Shown here piece by piece: positions 1 to 11,761 of a stretch of DNA of 64,000 nt. Position 1 is the stretch's first letter. Every line of letters begins with the position of its first letter. Source of the stretch: Sipunculus nudus (taxonomy: Eukaryota; Annelida; Sipuncula; Golfingiida; Sipunculidae). The stretch lies in the NCBI GenBank assembly GCA_026874595.1, contig CM049310.1:27885058-27949057 (forward strand), in the 5' to 3' direction. The notes under the pieces are model-generated. The model was not told where the DNA came from. It was given only the letters and a program-made list of their open reading frames with translations, and made no database searches. The translations under genes and the position numbers were made by a program.

Positions 1-140
1 TCAGAATCGAAACTCTAGATTAATACTTTTACCGCGCAGGGAAAACGTGTTGCCTAAGGAACTAAATAAGCCAAACATTATTGGATAACGTTCACCATCC
101 TTTATACAGCTACATCTAAGGACTGGATTCGAAGATCTTC

Positions 141-192
141 AGGGGCGTAGCCAGATAGGGGCCGCACGGCGCCCCCCCCCCCCCCCCCCCAC
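141..192. repeat. Poly-C tract beside a GGGGCGTAGCCAG motif
   Basis: A run of about 20 C follows the motif GGGGCGTAGCCAG. Related 'ggctacgc' motifs recur near 3727 and 63700 next to other repeat fragments, so this is probably the edge of an old mobile element. The rest of 1-356 shows no gene. Confidence 0.5.
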
Positions 193-356
193 TTCCAGGT
201 GGCATCCAGTACTCCCCGTCCTACCGGAATTTCACTCCATCTAATAATGATAACATTTTCAGAAACACAATCATGAAAATCCTGTCACTGGTATCAGCAG
301 ATTTGGGACTTATTTCTACATTTCTTTAAGTTTAATCCTCCAAATATGATATTTGA

Positions 357-3300
357 AGCTCAGCTGACTATAAGTCATCTGAGCTATATTGATGGTCCTT
401 TGTCCGTCATCTGTCTGCCAGTTGGGTAACAGGGAAACTATTTGAAATCTACGAATCCAAAATTCAACATACAGTTAGATGTCCTTAAGTTCTCCTACCA
501 AACCCAAAACTAGGTCACTGCGATTTTTTCCCTTAGAAAATTAAGGAAAAACCTTCGTTTTCCAGTAAAAGCCTGTTGTTACACTTCAAGAGTGCCTTAT
601 ATTAAAACACTGACGTTTTGTTTATATTTAGCACAGATAATCCTCTATATATTTCCTATGTATATGTTAGAGCCCTGCGCGGGCCAAAACCCGCCCCGCG
701 GGCTGCGGGGGCCCGCAACCGCCCCGCCCCGCGGGCCCTCGCGGGCCCCCGCGGGCCGACTTTTTCAGGATTTTGTGGGGCGGGGCGGGGCGGGTGCGGG
801 CTAAAAGGTGGGATATGCGGGGCGGGGCGGGTTACATGATATTTTAGTGCGGGTATCTGCAGGCCGAAAACATGGTTATATAGTGAGACGATGATCACAT
901 TTACTTAAATGTAAAGCACTGCAGGTCTGTTTATGTTCTTTCGTTATTCAATTTTCTTAATAACTACATTATTATATATTGCACTTGTGAAATATAAGTT
1001 CCCTGAGTTTTGAGACAGATTAATCTTTGAAGGACCACTTTTCAGAGTATTGCACAAATGTACCTCGGAATAGCGATGCATAATTATAGGCTGTTCAGCA
1101 TTGTAGGCCTATACTTGTGGCCAGTCTCAGATATTACGTAACATGGCTGGGGGCAGAGCACCAGGATTATGCCTGTAATATTATAATAGTCACAGCATGG
1201 GTGCATATGGCTCTGTCACCAGCTGGATATAGCTTTACGTAACTCGCAAAGACTGAGGTGTACTTATCATGGATGAGCCAATGAACACTGGCTAGAGGAC
1301 TGCATTGGCAAAGCTGAATGAGATAACGAGCATGGCACTCATTTAATATCTTCTCTTGTGTACACAACCATGACCTAGAGCTGACTCCCTCTGCAGTACC
1401 ACAGCCTTCCATTTTCAGCTAATTAGCTTATCATCACTGAACAGAATCCATGTCTTTGTCAAATAAAAGGTGTGAACTGTGTTGAGCAAGTACTGTCCTC
1501 CAGCCAGTGCAGCTTTTGACCAGCTAGTAGTGTAACTCTAGGCATACAAACTTGATAGAAAATGATTGCTTTATGCTTGAGTTTTATTTTGTGTTTCCTT
1601 ATAGCAGCATATGCATGGAAAATATGTTTAAACTTTAATTATATATTGTTAGAAAAATATCTGAATATATTGAATTTATAATTACTTTAAATATTTAAAG
1701 GGGACACAAAGACAATATTTGATTAGTGTATCCCAGTTACTGACATTTCCACTTACATAACGGTTAATAACTGTATTTGGGCAAGTGGTAATTTCTTTAA
1801 AACAAAAATAAAATACAAGTGAAAAAAAAACTGGAAACGTCATACCAACAGCAAAACATGGTATCTACTCACAGAAGTTGGTCATTCATGCATTATAAAA
1901 ATATGAAAATAATCATATATTTTTAGTGTAAGCCATCCTTTTGGTTGTCTCTTATCATGTCTTATGTTTATTTGCGGGTTGAATGCGGGTTGACTTTTGG
2001 TAAACATGCGGGGCGGATGCGGGCTGAAAGCTAAATGTGCGGGGCGGTTGCGGGTCGATTTATTTTTTTTTAGATGCGGGGCGGTGCGGGGCGGGTATTA
2101 ACAAGTGCGGGGCGGTGCGGTTGCGGGCCTTAGGTTTATTTTGCGGGGCGGGTGCGGGCTCTAAATTCTGGCCCGCGCAGGGCTCTAGTATATGTACATG
2201 CAGTAAATATTGCAGGAAATATTTTCAGAAGTTATGGATCCGAACATAATGTACCTTGTCAAAACATCAGGAAATATATTTTCTCACAAAACATGGATAA
2301 AGCTTGATTTAATCTATCTTTAATCGTATGCCAGAAATTAGATCAGAATTTTGTAAAAAAATGTTCAAGTTATTAGCATAATTGTAAAATCAATACCTTT
2401 TTCTTGCCCAACTTTGGCCATGGCATATTCTTTTTCTTGTAAGTATCGATCATTTAATTTTCACAGCATATACACACATCAGGATTAACTCTTTTGAAAT
2501 CTGAAAAGTAAAAGGTAGCTTATATCCAGGTTTACAGACACCATGTCAAGTATTGTTTAGATCAAGTAAACCCAACACGGTGGCGTGCAGTGAGTGCCGG
2601 AGCCCTCACCTGGCCACTTGTTATGTAACTTGCTTTAGACCCCATAACTAGCTCCCGTTACTCAGGAGAGCTAGACTTCCCCTCCCGTCACCACCCTTTT
2701 TTTAATATGTGTGAAATTCAGTATTAAATTATAGTTTAGATAATTTTTACCATATTGATGTTATTTGTCCCTAATCCAATCAACGGTGTGTATACCTGAT
2801 ATATAAGGGAATTTTTAATAAATTTCACTGAATTTTCTTATTTTAGTTAATAAAATTAAGCATGTAAATTAAACTAAAAACCCCAATGTACAAACCGTTT
2901 TTGGAATAGTGATCTTAGGAATAATCTAGAAGATACCAAAAGAAAATTTAGTTAAAGCATTTTATAAATTAAAAAAATAGTAGAATATATGTGTATGCAT
3001 AATTGGACATGACCAGCTTCAGGTTAATAATGATGCAGCTTATAATTTTAATTTTACTTATATTTGCAAATTCTTTTCTATTGCAAATTTATCATATTTG
3101 TAAAATTGAACAAAAAAATTATTATGATAACATTTAGTCATTACATAAATCGTTATTCTCCTGCCAAAAATGGACATGCTGAAAGAAAGGTTTAATATAA
3201 ACTAAAATCTTTATTTCCCTCCTTAAGCAGAAAGTAAAATAAAGTTATCAGTCTCTTCTGTCCACCTGTGTCTATCTGTAAATAATTCCTATGCAACACA

Positions 3301-3430
3301 GTATCTCAAAAACCTATACTGGTTTTTCCATGGCAGTTTTGTCAAAGTATTAGTTTGGCAGTCATATATTTAGTACTTGATTATCTCCAAATATCCTGAT
3401 TATTTTCTCTTAGCTTTGCAAATACTAATA
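357..3430 (+). repeat. Dispersed AGCTCAG-family repeat, copy 1, interrupted by a hAT element
   Basis: The copy starts with a hairpin-like end (AGCTCAG ... CTGAGCT, 357 to about 386), followed by a 'gtccgtc' stretch and AT-rich body sequence. The same order of segments is seen at 43799-47050 and 48356-50971, and inverted at about 62320-62885. Matching blocks include 'cagttagatgtcc', 'caccatgtcaagt' (2541), 'aattaagca' (2855) and the 'ctgtccacctg' block (3258). The hAT element at 668-2187 sits inside it. The right end is blurred near 3430. No long reading frame is present, so this is a non-autonomous or decayed element of unassigned class. Confidence 0.7.
668..2187. mobile_element. Non-autonomous hAT-type DNA transposon with 8-bp target duplication
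   Basis: The left end reads TAGAGCCCTGCGCGGGCC and the right end is its exact reverse complement. Both flanks carry the 8-bp direct repeat GTATATGT (660-667 and 2188-2195). The TAGAG-type end and 8-bp duplication are the hallmarks of the hAT superfamily. Inside each end lie dense 'gcggggcggg' motifs, GC-rich arrays unlike the AT-rich core. No reading frame long enough for a transposase exists, so it would need a transposase supplied in trans. The perfect ends and target duplication point to fairly recent insertion into an older repeat. Confidence 0.88.
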
Positions 3431-3439
3431 TATATTAAA

Positions 3440-3785
3440 AAAAAACAATAACAATGGAAATAATTATATTCTGCGGGAGGAGGACCCGGATAAAAACCAC
3501 CGTTCTTGGACGGGTCACTACAACCCATCGAAGGTCGATGTTTTTTTTCGGGTGCTATGGTTTCCTCCACTTTTACCGACTACCGAGCGCAAACATCCGA
3601 GCCATGCAGAGTGCCTCGTTTTCTTATTGAATTAATCATTAGTATGTTGAATGGAATTATCGTGCGTTGTATATATATATATATATGCATCAATTGTCTT
3701 TGCCAAATATTTCGGCCAGCTCCCCTTCCTCAATCCTGGCTACGCGCCCGAACTTAACCTCCTTCGAACTGTTTTTTGATACTGT
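3440..3785. repeat. Repeat fragment shared with the right end of the window
   Basis: Starts with 'ctgcgggaggaggacccgg'. From about 3668 a short TA run leads into 'attgtctttgccaaatatt', 'tcggcc' and 'ctggctacgc'. The same TA run, motif order and ending recur at 63575-63720. It is an unclassified mobile-element end; no coding frame is seen. Confidence 0.55.
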
Positions 3786-3887
3786 GTATGTATATAATTG
3801 TAAATATAAAATCTAGTTCTTTATCGTTCATTTTCCATCTTAACCATTACTCAATCTGCTGCTTGGTAGAGAAGATATCTTCTTATT

Positions 3888-4385
3888 TCATGTTGTTTGT
3901 CATGTTTGTTCACGTTACAGATGATCATGTTGTTTGTCATGTTTGTTCACGGTAAAGGTGATCATGTTGTTTGACATGTTTGTTCACGGTACGGGTGATC
4001 ATGTTGTTTGACATGTTTGTTCACGGTACAGGTGATCATGTTGTTTGACATGTTTGTTCACGGTAAAGGTGATCATGTTGTTTGACATGTTTGTTCACGG
4101 TACAGGTGATTATGTTGTTTGACATGTTTGTTCATGGTACAGGTGATTATGTTGTTTGTCATGTTTGTTCAAGGTACAGTTGATTATGTTGTTTGACATG
4201 TTTGTTCACGGTACAGGTGATTATGTTGTTTGACATGTTTGTTCACGGTACGGATGATCATGTTGTTTGTCATGTTTGTTCACGGTTCAGGTGATTATGT
4301 TGTTTGTCATGTTTGTTCACGGTTCAGGTAATCCTATTGTTTTTCATGTTTTTTCACGTTACATGTGATCATGTTGTTTTTTTTT
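3888..4385 (+). repeat. 37-bp minisatellite built from a splice-acceptor junction
   Basis: About 13 tandem copies of a 37-bp unit that contains '...ttcacggtacag' followed by 'gtgatcatgtt'. This is the intron-end/exon-start junction of the sphingomyelinase exon that follows directly at 4406 (…tacag|GTGATAATGTT) and of the matching exon in copy C (…ttcag|GTGATCATGTT at 26459). The array therefore looks like an amplified acceptor site. It ends in a T-rich tract that serves the real exon. 37 is not a multiple of three, so it does not encode a peptide repeat. Confidence 0.8.
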
Positions 4386-4405
4386 CTTGTTTCTTTACCA
4401 TACAG

Positions 4406-6368
4406 GTGATAATGTTGGGACATCATCCACCTGGCAGAGACGACACCATCTACCTGTGGGGCCGCTTCTACACCAACTTAATCAGACAATACAAAGACAT
4501 CATCGTCTTGCAGTTGTTTGGACACACCCACAACGATCACTTCAATGTCGTGAGTATATAATATTTATGGAAATATATATGTATCGTTTTCAAAACCATC
4601 CTCCCTGTGACACGATCCCGTTAGAACATCATGTTTTGTCCGGTCGGAGATGGATTAGGGTGTACTCTGAATCTGATGCTGAAAATTCCACTTAGTTATG
4701 TGACTGACCGCTAGAGACCGCTAAAGCTTCCAGTCAGGCTTAATTCACACTGCTTTACTGTAACCTACCTTACCTAGCTGAACAAAGAGTGTTTTACAGT
4801 TATGTTACCAAACTTATATATCAAAACCATGTATCCTTGGCTGAGATTAGGAATAATGACCTTCCATGAACTGTCACGTGACACTAGTATATAGCACGTG
4901 ACTCTTCTACGATCAGGAGAGGTTTGTTAATACCTTATAATATGGAAGTGACATTTTTATATGCAAAGAGCGAGTTCCCAGAACGCCTGCGTTTTGTTTA
5001 CATATTATACTGGAAAATGGTTTTACGGCAGGTTTTTAAATGTCTCTTTTATATTAACAGATCACCAGCGCTGATGGTACAACTGCGGAAGGCGTGGCCC
5101 TCGTGTCACCGTCCATCACCAGTTCTCACAATGTCAACCCCTCAATGAGGATATTTACATTTGACAACAGCAGTTTTACCCTCCAGAATTATGAACAGTG
5201 GTACATGGACTTAAATAAGACTCGATGTAAGTAGTTACATAACTCAGCAACACGAGTAGCAAGCTTTTACTATGTCTAACAGGACGATCATCTGACATTT
5301 GCATACCGGTGGTGTCGTTACATGTAAGAAACCCAGATTGCCGATGGTTTTTAGCATGTTACACCAAAGCAATGCAATCGAATGTTTATCAAAATTGGTG
5401 TTTTTTTTTTGTAAAAGTAGATGGAAAATAAACAAAGGATAGATATACAAACGTTCATTTTTATAGAATTTGTGAAAATCTGAAATCCGCTCTAGAATCG
5501 GTGGTAATACATCCAGTAAAAATTTGTAATTTTATCAAGACTAGTTTGTTATTTTATATAATAGTTCTTCAGAATAAAGAACAATGCAACATCTTAGAAA
5601 TGTGTTTATAATCGGTCTCATTATATGGAAGTGCCACATGTCTGCTTATATACAATCTGTTTCAGTGACGAAATCAACGCCAGAAATCGTGAAATCTTAT
5701 TCAGCGAAGGAAGAATACGGTCTGCCGGACATGTCCCCAGCATCCTTCTTTGACCTGGCGAAAAGGTGTGGTTGATTTCCTTTTCAAATTTGGTCATTAC
5801 AAATTTGATAGTTAACGATTAATTTTTCTTTATCGTCATGAACTTTTTTTTCATACAGATCAAGTTTAAACGTCCGTAAACATATGCTCAAAAACTTAAA
5901 AACAGAACACCTCTGAAACGATGTACGAACCAAAAGGGTAGCATTCTTTAAATCATTTAGTCTTATTCTTTCAGGATAGAGACTGATGACGCACTTTTCG
6001 CTAAGTTCAACCGACATTACCGCGCTGGAACCACTGGCGTTTGTAACGACACCTGTCGGGTGGAACGGGTGTGCGATCTGCAGACGTCATCAAGTGACAA
6101 ATACCAAGAATGTTACAATGAGAAAATCAAACTCATCCCCACTCAAGCAGCCACAACGGGCGTAGACGTTACAACATCCGGTACCCCACCCTCCGGGACC
6201 GGCACCCCACCAGCAGCCAGCCCATCCCCACCAACCGGCCCCACAACACCTTGCGCTCCATGCGTTTGTCAAACAAGACGACCTGTGTCCGGCGCGCCCC
6301 CAGTGGTGCCACCTAGCGGCATACTAATGGCAGCGCTGACATTTATGTTCACGTTAATGTTTAATTAG
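4406..6368 (+). CDS. Acid sphingomyelinase-like phosphodiesterase, copy A (last four exons)
   Basis: Would hydrolyse sphingomyelin or a related phosphodiester in the secretory pathway, lysosome or outside the cell. Exons: 4406-4549, 5061-5226, 5666-5765, 5975-6368. All borders are GT/AG and the phases join into 267 residues plus stop. The first exon carries two metal-site motifs of the calcineurin-like phosphoesterase fold, GHHPPG and GHTH. The next two form the end of the catalytic domain, including YEQWYMDL. The last exon has a Cys-rich segment (CNDTC...CDL), a Thr/Pro/Gly linker, and a final hydrophobic stretch (ILMAALTFMFTLMF) resembling a GPI-anchor signal. Exon sizes (144, 166, 100, 394) nearly match copy C (144, 166, 97, 340). 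Upstream exons are not visible in 1-4405, which holds repeats, so they lie before the window or are missing. No break is seen in what is present. Confidence 0.88.
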
Positions 6369-6851
6369 TGCAAGACCAAGGAGATACAGGTCTCACAGCT
6401 AAATCATATGTAAAATAGCATGATATCATTTTGACATGCCATGATGCATGGAATGACGATTTTTCCACAGGTCTGAAAACAAGTGTTCCGTGATATAAAT
6501 GGTAATAATACTGGTTGCTGGGAACCAAACTTAACTTATCTTTCATGTTACTTGAATGCATTTTAACCGCGATACATCTTGTATCCATGTGTCCGTCAGC
6601 GTATATGCGAATGAGCGTATATGCGTGAAAATCGCCACAGGAGCGATTTTCACGCATAGGGTCTGCTTGAACTCTGAGATTTGAGGTAAAATGACGTCAC
6701 TTTAGGATCTTTTTGTGGAAGGCCTGTTCGATCCACTGTACAAATATATTAGTCTGCCAGTTTATGATTATATGCATATACACGCACATGGAAACACCTA
6801 TTTTTTACGCATATACGCAGATAAACATATACGCGCACATGGAAACTGCTT
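6369..6851. other. 3' flank of copy A with strong inverted repeats
   Basis: No coding exon is seen. It contains a perfect 16-bp stem hairpin (6620-6658) inside a looser palindromic zone (about 6584-6846) rich in 'gcgtatatgcg' and 'ccatgtg'/'cacatgg' pairs. A candidate polyadenylation signal AATAAA for copy A occurs only at 7214-7219; its use is uncertain. Confidence 0.5.
6620..6658. repeat. Perfect 16-bp stem, 7-nt loop hairpin
   Basis: 6620-6635 (TATGCGTGAAAATCGC) is exactly reverse-complementary to 6643-6658, with loop CACAGGA. It could be a terminal hairpin of a small mobile element or an RNA structure in the copy A 3' UTR. There is no evidence to choose between these. Confidence 0.85.
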
Positions 6852-7092
6852 TATACACCAACCGCTCTGCTGTCTATACACCAGCCGCTCTGCAGTCTAT
6901 TACACCAACCGCTCTGCTGTCTAATACACCAACCGCTCTGCTGTCTATACACCAGCCGCTCTGCAGTCTATTACACCAACCGCTCTGCTGTCTAATACAC
7001 CAACCGCTCTGCTGTCTATACACCAGCCGCTCTGCAGTCTATTACACCAACCGCTCTGCTGTCTAATACACCAGCCGCTCTGTTGTCTATCT
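6852..7092. repeat. Minisatellite, 23-24-bp units in a 71-bp higher-order repeat
   Basis: Units of the type 'acaccaaccgctctgctgt' and 'acaccagccgctctgcagt' alternate in a three-unit block of about 71 bp repeated a little over three times. Open frames across it are products of the repeat and are not counted as genes. Confidence 0.9.
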
Positions 7093-7614
7093 AAATACTT
7101 AATGGTACTCATTGTTCTGTTTACTGAAATGGATGTTGCAACTCCCATGGATGGACTGGGTCTCATTCATGCCTGTGCAGTGACATGATTGGATTTATAC
7201 TCGATTAATTTTAAATAAATTGTATAATTTATTTGACTGGGGTTCGTGTTAGTTCTTCAGGGCTTTTTATTTGTTATTAGCTTCCTAAAAACAGTTCCTA
7301 AGTTAATCAGACGTTAGAGGTAGCCGGAAGTATAGTCCAAATATGTAATTAACTGTGATTTTTTTATTAATCAGTTAAATGCATTGTACTATTGTAATAT
7401 TGTGGCTCGTCTGTTAATATCTGTCATAATCTTGTCGCACCTTACATGAGCTCGATCACATTTATACACCTGTATGGGCCCTGCATACCGGTATATATTA
7501 ATAAATAAACGTTTATTTGTACACGATCCCTGGCAAGACGTGCCGGGGGTATGAATTCTCTACGTTTTAAAATTGGGGAACTTAATTGATAAGGGCAAGT
7601 ATATATGTCTCACT

Positions 7615-7617
<3 letters not shown>

Positions 7618-7671
<54 letters not shown>
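7618..7671. repeat. (CT)n microsatellite
   Basis: Uninterrupted CT dinucleotide run of about 26 copies. The preceding stretch 7093-7617 shows no gene beyond an AATAAA at 7214. Confidence 0.97.
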
Positions 7672-7676
<5 letters not shown>

Positions 7677-10600
7677 CCGGCCACTCACAACCTAAATTTT
7701 TCACAAGTATACATAATTTGCGACACATGCCATTATTGCCTGTCACCTGATCATCGTATGTTCTCCATTATCAGGACCTTGACAATTCCTTTGACACAAG
7801 CTGATAAGCTGAAGAAATAAACATGATGTCACCACCTACCAAATTCGTTTCCCGATCATGTCACATACATGCATGATTTCGCTGAATTTTACCGACCTTT
7901 TTTTTATATTCGTGGTCTGTTATAGTGAGATTTAAACTTCTGTGTTAAGATATCGCGAGGCGGACTGTCTTTGTTGACCCGCATGAACGTTAATTAAAGC
8001 TGGTATCCTGCCTGTATTTGACGTTCATCTGGTGCTCCGGGACTCTCGTTAATCATGTTTATCGGCTCTCCTGCACTGTTCGTCAAACGTCAGATTTATC
8101 ATAAATAAATCTACACGTCAAGTGTTTAGGTGTATTAAATAGTGCTGCATGACCTCCTAACTTATTTTTATCAGACATATTCAGGTCTACATTAAAGTTT
8201 GATAAAAATAATTTTATCGTATGTATTTTATCGTGGTGAATTTTATATATCGTATTCATTAACATATTAACCAATGAAAAACTTGTAAAACCTGTAAGAG
8301 GATATTTTTTTTAAATACATGTAAACTGTTCACTATCCTTGACTCATGGAAATTATGAATGTTGCCAGTGTACCTTTGGCGATATGTGGGAAAAGTAGTG
8401 TATTCTAGTATATTACAATTTACCGATATTTAAAGCGTCACACTTAACAAGTAAACACAGGCTGATGGTCATAGGGCCCGCTCTGATAACACCCGTTATG
8501 GCAATGGACCAAAAACCAGACCAATGAAAGCTTGTGTCCCGGTGACAAACCAACGAAATGTCGCATGTTTAAAATTCCGGCAGGATGTACAATATAATAC
8601 CACGCTTTCAGTGGTTTGATTAGGGTTACGTGCTCTGTGCACACCATGGTGTTCCTGCCCAGAGAACCTTGCCATAGAAAGAGCGGTTCACGAAAGGAAG
8701 TCTGGGACGACTGCCGTGTATAACCGCTAATTGTTTAATTCATCATTGGTAGACTAGTGTTAAGATTATTGACTGTCTTCAACGATATGAATGCATCAAG
8801 ACCACTGCAATGCATTCCTCCTTATTGCGTGTATCACGACTCAAATAAGGCTTAAAAGCCCAATATTTGTTCCTAATGAGTCGTGTACCCACGGCAAGGA
8901 AATGGCGGGCATGGTGGTCAGACAACATTACCTGGCTATATATAGGTCACGCACTGCGCCGGAGGGCAAGACCCCGGATGATCTCTTAAAGCTGAAGACG
9001 ATGGAGAGCAAGCATCTGATAGCTGCAGGGGAAGACTGAAGAATATGTGTGTGGCACACGTACGGTAGGCACGGAACTTCAAACTTAAGACGTGGATATA
9101 AACAAAATGGACAGCTTGTGAAATGCGCTATTTGAGTTATTTTCATAAAGGGTCCAAGGAATTATCTTAATTTCTAGGACGACAGATATCGGATTAGGCC
9201 CCTTTAAGTATAGACAACAAACAACATGTAATTAATATATCATGCCGAAAAAATTAAAATAATTAAAAAGAGATCGTTGTAAATTTAGACAGGATGTCAC
9301 TATACGTAAACGATAGCCTGTTAGAGCACTGTAAAAACGCCAGGAGGGAAACCGTGCGTCCTGACATCGAAGTTTGGTATTGCAGCATAGTTAATGTGTT
9401 TAAGAATGAAATAAGACATTCAATATATATTTAATGACTCAATACAGGAGAAACGTTCACTAATGGATCATTTGCTTGGGATTCATGATTCAATATCTTC
9501 ACTTTATTCGTTTTCCTATAACAGTTTGAGAAATATCAACTCCAAGATACATATCTTTCATTTGTTACCCGCGGATGAGAGTGTACAGTAATGAAATTTG
9601 ATGAAAACGATGACCGATATTTTTATGTTTTTAAAATTAATTTCATACTATAATTTTCTTAGCAAATATTTATTGTCTGAAAAGTTTCCCTCAATATTAA
9701 AAGCAAAGTCGGGGGGGGGGGGGTCGGCAAATGTGTCCAACATTCCCTTCATCACGACTTATATTTGCTTGCAGACGTAACAAGTCCTGACCCTCCTCTG
9801 GCCAATCACCACTCCGTATTATGCCGACCCTCAATAACAACATGAATTCTAACATGGACACGCCCCCAGAGATAAAACCCTGAGAAAACTAAACTAAACA
9901 GGTGCTGATCCTTTGAAGTCTACACAAACAATCGTTACTAAAAAGACCCCAAACAGATACGGCTCCGACAGAATTAAACTTTACTGAAATTAACATCAAA
10001 CGAGACACGTGTGCTCTCTAACCAAAGCTCTCACGCTAAACATGATATTCCATATAAATGTACAGTAATTTATCAAAGCAATTATCACCAGCAGTTCTCT
10101 GCTGTCATTCAGTCACCTTAACTTAGGTAGCTGTGAAACTATTGAATGTGAGGGCTGGGTAATCTTGTGTGAATGCAAGATGGAATATTGGTGGAGATAG
10201 CTTGGGAAAAGGTGGCGCCGTATGTCCAGCTTTGGCTTAATAAGATACCAACCTGTCTTTCTCGTAATTCATAACAGTCTCCGTGTTTATTAAAACAAAG
10301 GAGTTAGAATTACCAGCCAGACACACTTGACTTAATAAACCTCTCTCATTTTTTCCCTGTCATACTCTCTATCAAGGTTGTTTTGGTTATCATCTCTTCG
10401 AACAGGTTATCAGAAATAAACAAATGTAAATACAAAAACAATTATCAGTTGACAGATACAATTGTAACAAATGACTTTTAGGTAAATTGCCTCGGAAGGT
10501 TCAGGTATCAGCTATTACATGGTTTAAAATAAACTTTATGACGTCATCATGAGAGCAAGACACAAATCAACTATGGAAATTTGTCAACGGTAGAACCTAT

Positions 10601-11761
10601 GTCATGAACAACGGTCAATCGCCTTGACTTTACCTGCCGCAAGAGATCGTTAATATCAAGATTTCCGGCTGGAGGTATCAGGAGGGTGCGGTCATGTGCA
10701 AAGAGCACGAAGTCTGATCCCTGCAAAGTATCCATCAGCCCTGTATGGTAAATTTAAATATTGCGCGCACGCCACCTGCTGCAACTTTACAAAATCCAAC
10801 CGATGTTTCTTAATCTGTGTTTCCTCTTTCATGTATCTTCTCCTTGTTTTGTCGTTTTTAATAACTCTGGTTCGTCTGAATTGCCGCCAGATGTCCTTGT
10901 CGGAAGTCTTTCGATTTCGATCGACGGCCATTTTGCGCATCCCCATAAACACGTGCATATAAACAAAGGGACAGTCTATACAACGTTGGATTAACTGTTT
11001 TGGCTGATTGTTATAAAAGATTAAAGAGATTATGTTTATTTAACTGATGTCAGATATGGTAATGGGTCCCTTAACTTTGTTTTGCTTGACGTCAGGTAAT
11101 GATTGTTACAACACAAACGTGTTCAGTATTACTCCGAGCTCTCTAGATTTTCCCGTGTCCTAAATCTGCCACCGTACAAATATTATATGTGGATGTGTCA
11201 ATATACTTAAAAGTACTCGTTTGTACCGTTTTATTTCTTCTTTTGTTCAAGACACTTTTCCAACCAATATGTTTGCATACAAGAGAAAGATGATATGAGG
11301 GTAGGTAAATAATTCTGGAGACTCACACCATGCACGCTGCAAATATACCAACTTAATCCTTGTGATAAATCTGTCTGTCCTCCGGCGAACTGTTCAAACA
11401 GAAAAAAGGTTGATCCCACAAAGTATACAGGACATTATAGCATATGACATGGTAGCAGGGCAAATTCTAAAGGTAAATTATATGTGCGACTCTGATTCCA
11501 ACAGAAATGCGTAAACACAAAAAGGTCAAAAAGTATTGACAAGACATTTCAGCATCGACTCTTTTGTCGATGAGGGTATGTATAATACAAGGGGGTTTCT
11601 AAGGCACTGATGTGAACACTGTGAACAAAGTTTCCTTCATGGGAAGTGCAATACTCTCGCTGAATCAGAGGAACCTGCTCTCTTACTTTTTATATCATAT
11701 TGATTTACAATAATACAAGTGTAAGATGTATATTTTAAGGCTCTAATAAAAAACCTTACAG
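7672..11761. other. Intergenic, no supported gene
   Basis: Mostly AT-rich unique-looking sequence between copies A and B of the sphingomyelinase cluster. A short G run lies at 9711-9722. One small open frame on the minus strand (10692-10932) is listed separately. I looked for upstream exons of copy B (the saposin, DIH and GNHE exons) and did not see them. Confidence 0.5.
10692..10932 (-). CDS. Possible small basic protein, unknown
   Basis: An open frame of 79 residues beginning at an ATG in the context CAAAATGG, rich in Lys/Arg (e.g. RRTRVIKNDKTRRRYMKEE). It is moderately GC-rich against an AT-rich background, which is the only reason it is kept. No domain is recognised. The opposite strand is also open for 88 codons, which weakens the case. 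It could be a stray exon or a retrocopy fragment. The frame may start earlier, at 10958. Confidence 0.18.

Noticed and set aside
592-898. GC-rich Pro/Arg/Gly open frames on both strands
   Set aside because: They fall in the GC-rich subterminal arrays of the hAT element.
6713-7066. 117-codon open frame rich in His, Thr and Pro
   Set aside because: Created by the 71-bp minisatellite, which is open in several frames.
8791-9039. 82-codon open frame
   Set aside because: No splice context, no recognised motif, and composition like its surroundings.
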